A stretch of DNA of 64,000 nt from Diabrotica undecimpunctata. Taxonomy: Eukaryota; Arthropoda; Insecta; Coleoptera; Chrysomelidae. Shown here piece by piece: positions 56,816 to 64,000 of this stretch (position 1 is its first letter; each line of letters starts with the position of its first letter). Position numbers and translations under genes: made by a program. The notes under the pieces were generated by a model. That model was not told where the DNA came from and did no database searches. It worked only from the letters and a program-made list of their open reading frames with translations. The stretch lies in assembly GCF_040954645.1 (NCBI RefSeq), contig NC_092813.1, forward strand, positions 16,656,136 to 16,720,135, read 5' to 3'.

Positions 56816-57044
56816 TGTATATTTTGATTACAATCGTTAAAAAGATGACTAATACAAAATATCGACCGACTTGGTCGAGTGTTGATGGCGAAGTGAGTCT
56901 TTCGCGCCAAAGCCGGTTTCTGCTTTAGCGGGCAAAACAAAAGCGTTACCGTTAGTGGCGCGTATGTTTAAATAGAAATAAAAATGAATATATCACCACT
57001 GTGATAAATAATATTTAAAATAAATATAAATGCGAAACGGAACA
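56816..57044 (-). repeat. Pao-2 3' LTR (possibly truncated)
   Basis: Shares about 97% of bases with 63177-63406, including GTTGATGGCGAAGTGAGTCT. It abuts the Harbinger transposase tail on the left. Confidence 0.8.
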
Positions 57045-57134
57045 GGCCGCCTGCCTTGAAAGGCTAAAGTCTTTCAAAATAATACAACAACTTAACAATT
57101 TCAAAAATGACCAAAATTGTTCAAAAGTCTAGCA

Positions 57135-57656
57135 CTATTCACTGCATGGTAGAGGGCAGATGACAGATACTGCTCTCTTAATGATACCTCTCGTCGTCTT
57201 TATGGACACCACCCTGGAAACTTCGTCTGGACCTGGATGCAGCTCGACTACACGTCCCAACTGCCAAATTAGAGAAGGCAAGTTCTTTTCCTTGATAAGA
57301 ACTAGTGTGCCAATATTAATGTCTTTGGAAACTTGTTTCCATTTTTTCCGCTGCTGCAGCTCTCCTATGAACTCCTTAGACCACCTTGACCAAATGTGCT
57401 GCACCATTTTTTGAAGGCGCTGGAAGTGGTTCAATCTATTTTCGTTTATTGACATCAAATCAGGTTCAGAAATGGCTGTCAAAGGCCTTCCAATCAGAAA
57501 ATGAGCCGGAGTCAAAGGACAAAGGTCATTGGGGTCTGATGAAAGGGCAGATATAGGACGACTATTAAGGACAGATTCTACTTCTGTATTGTACAGAATT
57601 CCTCATACGTGAGGTGAGCATTGCCGACGACGCGTTTTAAATGCGATTTCATTGAC
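57135..57656 (-). pseudogene. pol: Pao-2 integrase C-terminal domain
   Basis: The frame 57135-57515 reads LTPAHFLIGRPLTAI, then FQRLQKMVQHIWSRWSKEFI and GTLVLIKEKNLPSLIWQLGR. This is the DUF5641-type C-terminal module of Pao integrases. The stretch 57516-57656 has the expected GLWEAGVKSMKSHLKRVVG reading in shifted frames. Confidence 0.8.
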
Positions 57657-58748
57657 TTAACGCCGGCCTCCCAAAGGCCACTGAAGTGCGGCGATTGTGG
57701 AGGTTTCAATACTTTTGATTATTGAATGGTCTTGAATCTCACGCTTATTAGTCTTAATAAAATCATAAAACTCTTTTAGTTCACGATTAGCACCCTGAAA
57801 GTTAGTTCCATTACCAGAGTATATCTTAAAAGGCTTTCCTCTTCTGCTTACAAAGCGCTTAAAGGCGGCTATAAATAAATGAGTAGTTAAATCAGATACG
57901 AGTTCTAAATGAACAGCATGAGTTGTGAAACACACGAATAAGGCTACATATGCCTTTAAAAGTTTGCATCCACGCCCCTTTCGATCCTTGACTAAAAAAT
58001 AACCTGCGTAATCTACGCCTGTGTTATAAAAAGGAGGGGATGGGTCAACACGATCCTTCGGTAAATCACCCATAATTGGAGACAGATTTTTAGGTGGACT
58101 TGCACGACAACACCTAATACATTTATGGACGATACGCTTGGCTGAATTTTTACCATGAATAGGCCAAAATTCATTTCGAATTGTAGATAAAAGAAGAAGA
58201 GGACCTGCATGACAGAGTTTAACGTGCAGGTCTAAAAGAATTAAGTCAGTAAAATAATTCTTAGATGGTAGCAAAATCGGATGTCTTTTCTCAAAAGAAT
58301 ACGATGAATTTTTTAATCTACCACCAACACAAAGTATTCGATTTGAATCGAGAAATGGTTGCAACGAAATGAGTTTGCCTTTTGGGCTTACAGGTCCCTT
58401 TTTTGTCAAATTGCGTATTTCTTCCGAGAAACATTCATTCTGAACTATCCTTACTAGGTAAAACATAGCGGTTGAAATCTCCTGAGAAGTTAAAGCACCT
58501 GAAGCTCTCTCATGAAGGGAAGACTTGGATATTTTGCAATTATTAATGAATCTCAGAATGTAAGCAGTACATCTCTTTAACTTAATCAAACTAGAGAATT
58601 GCTTTATTAATGAAAAGTCTAATGTGGCAGACAAAGTAATGACCTCGGCAGTCTTTAACTCCGGAATGTCATCTGGAAGAGAAAATTGTGTAGGATAATC
58701 ATTTAATTTAAGCCAGGAAGGTCCATGCCACCATAAGTCAGAAGACAT
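57657..58748 (-). pseudogene. pol: Pao-2 integrase zinc finger and catalytic core
   Basis: The 363-codon frame has the RNase H/integrase linker (LWWHGPSWL), then LQPFLDSNRILCVGGRLKNS, the H2C2 finger (HVKLCHAGPLLLLSTIRNEF, CIRCCRASPP), and the core with NTGVDYAGYF (first Asp). In the second-Asp motif, FKIYSGNGTNFQGA replaces the usual SDNGTNF, so that catalytic residue is Gly. A frameshift follows before the Glu. Integrase of this copy is inactive. Confidence 0.8.
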
Positions 58749-59449
58749 GAGTAATAGGGGACTAATTCCACGAGAAGCAAGATCAGCAGGATTATCCTTC
58801 GAAACTACGTGGTGCCAACTTTTCCTTTCTGAATCTCAGCGACACGATTTCCTACAAACGTCTTTAATAGTTTTGACTGTGTGCGTATCCATGCCAGAGT
58901 GATAGTAGAATCAGACCAATGAAATACTTTATCGAAATTGATATCTGAGGACTTGATTACCCTTTAAGACAAACGAGCAAGTAACAATGCGCCGCACAAT
59001 TCCAAACGAGGTATACTAATCACCTTAAGGGGTGCAACCTTGGATTTTGCGCATAACAGACGAACCAAAACATGTCCATCAGAATCAACACTCTTAACAT
59101 AGATTGCAGCACCATATGCCTTGTTGCTGGCATCAGAAAAACCATGTAGCTCACAAGAGATCGAATCCTTTAATTTTACGTACCTAGGTATTTCGATATT
59201 ATTTAATCTAAGTAATTTCTCCTTAAAATGCTGCCACTGCGTAAAAATGATTTGAGGAACAGATTCATCCCAGCCTTGCTTTTCTTGCCAAAGAATTTGC
59301 ATTATAATCTTGGCCGTAATTGTGCAAGCGCTAAGCAGCCCAAGAGGATCATAGATCTGAGCAATACGAGAAAGAATTATTCTCTTCGTTACCTTATTAG
59401 GATTAGGTAAATCAGCTACCTTATATGTTAGTGTGTCCGAATCACACAT
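58749..59449 (-). pseudogene. pol: Pao-2 RNase H region
   Basis: The frame 58964-59449 reads RIILSRIAQIYDPLGLLSAC, QEKQGWDESVP, then RYVKLKDSISCELHGFSDAS (RNase H first Asp) with KAYGAAIYVKS and PRLELCGALLLARL. The rest, to 58749, is in broken frames and includes ENPADLASRG-like remnants upstream of LWWHG. Confidence 0.75.
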
Positions 59450-60312
59450 CTAATTTAGGCCAAGTACCTTTACCTTTTCCTCTCCACCGAATGATTTTAG
59501 ATTTGATAGACACTTGGAACTTTGAATTTTATTAAGTACTACCGGATCATTCGATACCCACTTCCTCAACTCAAGACATCCGCTGTTTAAGATATTGTTG
59601 ATATCCTTGCATACATTTGACAATGACTCTGCGCAATCTCCACCTGTCAGAAGATCATCAACATAGAAATCTCGCAAATATTGATGATCTTGGAAGCAGT
59701 AGGGTGAAGATCTTTATTCTCGGATGCTAACTGAAATAAGCAACGAATGACCTGAAACGAAGCTGAAGCTGTTCCATATGTAACCGTATTTAGCTGATAT
59801 GTGCTCAGAGTATCAGAAGGAGAAGAACGCCAGAAAATTTGCTGAAGTGCTCGTTGTTCAGGATCCACGAGCACCTGACGATACATTTTTGTAATATCAG
59901 CAGAAACAACAAATGCATATTGTCGAAAACGCAATAAAATTAAGAATAGATCGTCCTGAATGGTAGGACCCGAAATTTGAATGTCATTTATTGATAGACC
60001 AGAAAAAGATGGAAAGGAACCGTCGAACACCACACGAAGCTTTGTGGTGAGACTGTCATCCTTTAAGACCCCGTGATGGGGAAGATAATACGAAAAGCTC
60101 TGTTGACTATCATCAACCTTGAACATGTGACCAAGTTGTATGTATTCTTCCATAAATTCGGTATACATCCTTTTTAGGACGTCATTTTTATGAAGTTTTT
60201 TCTCCAAGTTGAGAAAACGTTTTGATGCCTGTCGCTTTGAATCACCTATATTTGCAATGGAGCCCCTCAGAGGTATATTGGTGATAAAGCGACCTTCGTC
60301 ATTTCTCTTCAC
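59450..60312 (-). pseudogene. pol: Pao-2 reverse transcriptase
   Basis: Two overlapping frames. 59647-60312 has FITNIPLRGSIANIGDSKRQ, YYLPHHGVLKDDSLTTKLRV, VVFDGSFPSFSGLSINDIQI, FVVSADITKMYRQVLV (first catalytic Asp) and WRSSPSDTLSTYQLNTVTYG. 59450-59677 continues with LRDFYVDDLLTGGD, the YVDD catalytic motif. One frameshift at about 59660 lies just before it. Otherwise all palm motifs are retained. Confidence 0.85.
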
Positions 60313-60905
60313 CGTTGAGGAGAAGTGTTTTTCGCATATTAAGTTTTCCTCGGAAAGTACAGGTTCCGTGTACTTTTCGAGTTCCCAGAATTTTTGTAAC
60401 TGAACATTTAAGTCAGAACTTCAATCATTTCTACTGAAGTTGCAATATGAAACTGATTCCCTTGTCATTAAACTGACCGGAAACTATCCAACCGAACCTT
60501 GTTTTTTGCATGACTGGAGCAGAAGGACCTAAACTGAATTGTCCCACACACAAGATTTTCCAGAAAGTATCAACACCTATCAGAATGTCGATTTTTGAAG
60601 CAACATGAAAATCTGGATCTGCTAGTCTTAGATGACGTGGAATATCTAAGTTTCCAATGTCGAAACCATATGCTGGAATTCTATCGCAGATACTATTGAC
60701 TACGAGACATGAAAGAGATGTAGAAAACGAAGACTGCCTTGACTGAATCTTCGCTGTGCACTTAGATCGAATGTTTGAGACTGCATGACCTATCCCTACA
60801 ATAGAGATATTTACCTCGGACCTTGATAGCGCTAGCTTATCAGCTAATTCTCTCGTTATGAGATTTGATTGAGAGCCACAATCAAGAAAAGCCCTACATT
60901 GATGA
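60313..60905 (-). pseudogene. pol: Pao-2 aspartic protease region
   Basis: In shifted frame the minus strand reads RAFLDCGSQSNLITRELADK, the Pao A17-type active site with LDCGSQ where LDSGSQ is usual. Downstream come LRLADPDFHVASKIDILIG and TRFGWIVSGQF. These are the standard protease-RT linker motifs. It is out of phase with gag because of a frameshift near 60905. Confidence 0.65.
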
Positions 60906-62389
60906 ACCCTACCGTTTTATCGAATATTTGAACGACAGCTGTAGACAAAATTGATTGAGCTACATTCGAGTGAGCTGAAAGAGACACTTGGTGTTCAGGT
61001 TCAGACTCCACCCGCTGATTAGTATCGGTAGTGTAAACGGATTGTTTATCTAAATGCAACAAACTATGGTGTTTTGCCTTACATTTTTTACACGCTCCAT
61101 ATTTGCAGTTGGAGCTAAAATGGCCAGAATAAAGGCAATTTGTAAAAACTTTTGAATCCCTAGCGTGTTTGATTCGCTCTTGGGTCGAAGCCCCCAAGAA
61201 TTTAGCGCAGTTATATATTTTATGATCTTCTTTGCAGAACGTACATGCTTTTCTATTGAACGAGAGAAAAGATTGCGACTGCCTTGAGAATTTGGACTGC
61301 CTGTCCGATTTATACGTAACTTTCGATACTTCTAGCTTCTCTAGAAGATCAGCTTTGCCTTTCAAGAATGCGATCATATCTTCAAAGGTAGGAAGATCAC
61401 TTCCGGATCTATATGATTCCCATTCCCTCGCAGTGAGGGCATCTAACTTGCTTGCTATCATGAATATTAACAGAGTGTCCCAAGAATGGACAGGTTGCTG
61501 AAGAGATTCTAGCGAACGCAAGTTTTTCGAAACATTGTCAATTAGTTGACGAAGATGAGTAGAAGATTCTTTTGGAATGGGTTGCAAATCAAATAAGGCC
61601 TTTGTATAATTGTAGATCAAAAGACGCGTGTTTGCAAACCTTTCGCATAGTAAGTTCCATGCTATATCATAATTCGCGGCCGAAATCTCTAATGAGCTGA
61701 TAACCTGTGCAGCTTCTCCACCTAGAGATGCCCGAAGATAATGGAACTTCTGAATTGAATTGATCTAAGGATTTTTATGAATTAGACTATCATAGGTATC
61801 ATGATACTCAAGCCACCCCCCGTATGACCCTTTGAAATGAGGTAACTCAATAGTTGGGAGCTTTATTTGAGAGTGAAGTGGACTGTATTAATTTGCTCTA
61901 CATTTGTTAAATGAGTGCTACCTAAGTTCAAAGAAAATGATTCTACGGGACGATTGTTACATTCATGCTTATTTGAAATCGAATTTATTAATGCTTCTGC
62001 TTGTGATACAAGCGAATAATACAAATCTTTCCCTATTAACAAAATCCACAAGAAAAATAATTCCTGCAGCTGGCTGTATACCACGTATAACAAAAGAGGT
62101 TAGTCTTTGTATGTGGGTATATTTTATAAAATAAAATATACCCACATACAAAGACTAACCTCCTTTCCCTATTGTCTAATTCCTCAGAAACATTCTTCGA
62201 AATGTTTTCTATTTCGTATTGAATTTTTTCGAATTCATTTATAACAGGCTCTATATCTGCTAACCTGGTTTCTACCTCAATAACTTAATTGTCAGAATGT
62301 TTTTCAATCTGTTTACTAAGACATTTTTTGAATATTGTCAATCGTGATTTGAGTATACCCCTTTTTTTGTTTAAATCTTTTAGAGACAT
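60856..62389 (-). pseudogene. gag: Pao-2 gag
   Basis: ATG complementary to 62387-62389 (MSLKDLNKKRGILKSRLTIF). A helical N-terminus follows with a stop near 62285 and a perfect hairpin at 62097-62161 that scrambles the frame. The core LPTIELPHFKGSYGGWLEYH is near 61860-61800. Frame 60856-61620 holds HLRQLIDNVSKNLRSLESLQ, VHSWDTLLIFMIASKLD and REWESYRSGSDLPTFEDMIA. Its zinc region has CTFCKEDHKIYNC, then NCLYSGHFSSNC and CKKCKAKHHSLLHL. Broken in several places. Confidence 0.75.
62097..62161. repeat. Perfect 30-bp inverted repeat with 5-nt loop
   Basis: The arms 62097-62126 (AGGTTAGTCTTTGTATGTGG...) and 62132-62161 are exact reverse complements. It interrupts the Pao-2 gag frame. Confidence 0.9.
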
Positions 62390-63176
62390 AATAAAATATT
62401 TTTTAATAATACTCGAAGTTTATTTTACGATGAAAAGATTTAAAATGTTTACCAGTATACTAATGGAATAATGAAATCGCAATTATAAGAAAAGGTTTTA
62501 CCTGTCGTTATGAATAAGCAATAAAATTGTACAAAATGTTGAAAATTCTATTTTTTATCTAACTGCAAGTAAAACCGCATAAATTATATAGGGTTCGTTA
62601 CCTGAAATGTAAGTAAGGCAATAAAAGGTTTTACTCGGCGATAAAAAATCAAGTATATGAAATGAATAGTTGTTTTGTTTCGAAGCAAGACAGGTTTTTG
62701 TACCTTTTAACGAAATATTTGAGTAATAAAATGAGTTTAACCAAATAAACAGGTTTTTATAATTGACTCTAGTTAAACGACATTTAACTCCACGCAAGTA
62801 GAAAGAATATATGAAATAGAGATGGGAAAGGCTCACTTACTTTGATTAGGCGTGCTGTTGACTAGATGAAGTTCTATCCACGCACTAGATGAAAGACTAC
62901 AGATGCTTTCTGCTACGGTGCTGGATGTAATGTTGGGTGGACTGTTAGCAGCTTGAATTGTAGCTCTACAGGAACCGCCCGAAGGTTGTAATCGTTACTT
63001 GTAACGGTTACTTATAACCACTTGACTCCGCCCTCACGAACAGAAGAGGACGACTTGCCGGCTAGTTAACTAAATTTAGATTGAATCAAACTGCACAAAT
63101 GTCTTTGATAACCACTGATATATACGACTCGAATGGACCATGAAGAAAAAACTATGGGGTTGAAACACTTTTATTA
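62390..63176 (-). other. Pao-2 leader or extended 5' LTR
   Basis: No gene. It contains GC-richer sequence around 62880-63060 with CGTTACTTGTAACGGTTACT, and a splice/LTR-end-like CAAAGTAAGTGAG near 62840. Could belong to a longer LTR. Confidence 0.4.
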
Positions 63177-63406
63177 CGTATATTTTAATTACAATCGTTA
63201 AAAAGCCGACTAATACAAAATATCGACCGACTTGGTCGAGTGTTGATGGCGAAGTGAGTCTTTCGCGCCAAAGCCGGTTTCTGCTTTAGCGGGCAAAACA
63301 CAAAGCGTTACCGTTAGTGGCGCGTATGTTTAAATAGAAATAAAAACGAATATATCACCACTGTGATAAATAATATTTAAAATAAATATAAATGCGAAAC
63401 GGAACA
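63177..63406 (-). repeat. Pao-2 5' LTR (core)
   Basis: 230 bp matching 56816-57044 with about six substitutions and one indel. Confidence 0.8.
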
Positions 63407-63457
63407 GGTTTCATGGCAACATAAATTTGCTTAAAATGTAAACTTGAATTATTAAAC

Positions 63458-63900
63458 TTTATATGCTTACATTGATTTTTAAAACAGTTTTTGAATTATC
63501 ACTGTCCACATCGTTTATATTATTATCTGCTTCTTCCTTATTATTATTCCCTTCCTGTATAGTACTTTGTGAAGCACTAGGTTCGTCCTGACCCACGAGA
63601 AACTGCATTACCATAATGTTGGTTAAATTACATTGTCTGTCTCTGCACCACTTGTTTTAGAGTCCCTTATACGACGCAATTCTTTTCTAAAGTTAGTACG
63701 CAACGAAACTGCAACTTATCAGCATCTGGATAATATTCTCTATATTTTTGGAGCAATTGATACTACTGTTCTTTTTTTTTATTTTATTACTCTAATCTTT
63801 ACTCTTGACATTCCACAAAGCCAGTAACGACCGATACACATCGATGCACTCTATAATCTATAATAAACTTTCTTTCTGCCCAGTTTTCCTTTGCGGACAT
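63458..63900 (-). pseudogene. Harbinger MADF/Myb-like accessory protein, N-terminal exon
   Basis: ATG near 63899. It reads MSAKENWAERKFIIDYRVHR, then in shifted frames a YREYYPDADKL-type segment, VRTNFRKELRRIRDSKTSGA and SASQSTIQEGNNNKEEA-like acidic sequence. It ends at a donor-like GTAAGC near 63463. The L(R)T.FR.EL..I..SK.SG block is characteristic of MADF proteins. Several frame breaks. With 49550-49797 it would make a two-exon gene on the strand opposite the transposase. Confidence 0.45.
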
Positions 63901-64000
63901 ATTTTTTGCCGTACCGCGATGTTTACAACAAGAGTGTTAAAACGAAACTGAACCAACATTGCGCAATACTACTCACAGACGCCGCAATATTTACAATATG
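63901..64000. other. Window end, no feature resolved
   Basis: AT-balanced sequence with a TTGCGCAA palindrome near 63960 (TGCGCA core). It may approach the Harbinger right terminus, which is not visible. Confidence 0.25.

Larger units (their letters stand above)
56816..63406 (-). mobile_element. Pao-2: Pao/BEL retrotransposon in the Harbinger 3' part
   Basis: Related copies of ~229 bp at 56816-57044 and 63177-63406 behave as LTRs: minus-strand start TGTTCCGTTTCGC, end ...TATACA, about 97% alike with a 1-bp indel. Between them, on the minus strand, run gag, protease, RT, RNase H and integrase in Pao/BEL order. I found no matching target duplication. The true LTR may extend left of 63177, with the 56816 copy truncated. 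Confidence 0.8.
33133..64000 (+). mobile_element. PIF/Harbinger transposon dispersed over >30 kb by nested insertions
   Basis: Transposase exon 1 (33342-33714), exon 2 (49879-50196 and 56512-56765) and fragments of the antisense MADF accessory gene (49550-49797, 63458-63900) are recognisable. Between them sit a LINE holding an hAT holding Gypsy-4, a Tc1, Gypsy-5 and Pao-2. A possible left terminus begins GGCCCCTAGACAGTCAATAA near 33135. The right terminus lies beyond the window or is not recognised. The two-protein content (DDE nuclease plus MADF/Myb-like protein) is the family hallmark. Confidence 0.6.

Noticed and set aside
56811..63411. Target-site duplication for Pao-2
   Set aside because: GTGGA on the left and GGTTT on the right do not match; the LTR boundary may be wrong or one end truncated.

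Overview
The window is AT-rich animal DNA, very probably from an insect with a large, transposon-loaded genome. It carries long dinucleotide arrays, spliced transposase genes, a BTB domain of the arthropod tramtrack type, Pao/BEL, Gypsy, RTE-like, Tc1, hAT, P and PIF/Harbinger elements, and a short TTAGG run. The species cannot be read from the sequence. I find no convincing single-copy host gene, no rRNA or tRNA gene, and no CRISPR array. Almost everything recognisable is a mobile element or a satellite.

Layout. (1) 506-9107 is an 8.6-kb unit bounded by inverted repeats of about 733 bp. Inside are several tandem-repeat families, including a 3.3-kb satellite of ~62-bp monomers with higher-order periodicity, and no transposase. 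(2) 9108-12655 holds a tRNA-like SINE head, a GC-rich patch of regulatory-type motifs, a fibronectin-III-like open fragment and a perfect hairpin. (3) 12656-16501 is a Gypsy relic (Gypsy-1) with a 993-bp LTR, interrupted by a (TG)n array of about 1.3 kb. (4) 16723-27790 is a decayed minus-strand Pao/BEL element (Pao-1). Its left side is cut by a LINE tail, its centre is split by an RTE-type LINE, and its 5' side is split by Gypsy-2. Gypsy-2 has 419-bp LTRs that I read as identical, a CCTT target duplication, ruined pol, and one intact gene fusing a BTB domain to a Gypsy Gag. (5) 28035-31620 holds a P-element (THAP9-like) transposase relic and fragments of an RTE LINE, a third Gypsy and a LINE endonuclease.

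(6) From about 33133 to the window end lies one PIF/Harbinger transposon torn apart by later insertions. Its transposase exon 1 (33342-33714) is separated from exon 2 by a LINE. That LINE contains an hAT element (TSD CTTATCAT), which contains Gypsy-4 (TSD ATAT). A Tc1 element follows. Exon 2 is split by Gypsy-5 (TSD GCCA), and the reading frame is restored when Gypsy-5 is removed. Pao-2 sits in the 3' part. Fragments of the Harbinger MADF accessory gene lie on the opposite strand on both sides of transposase exon 2.

Two observations stand out. Gypsy-2 carries a host-type BTB domain fused in frame to Gag in a young copy with no usable pol. Gypsy-4 Pol carries a C-terminal macrodomain of the OARD1/TARG1 type followed by a CCCH zinc finger. 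Both look like LTR retrotransposons that captured host regulatory domains.
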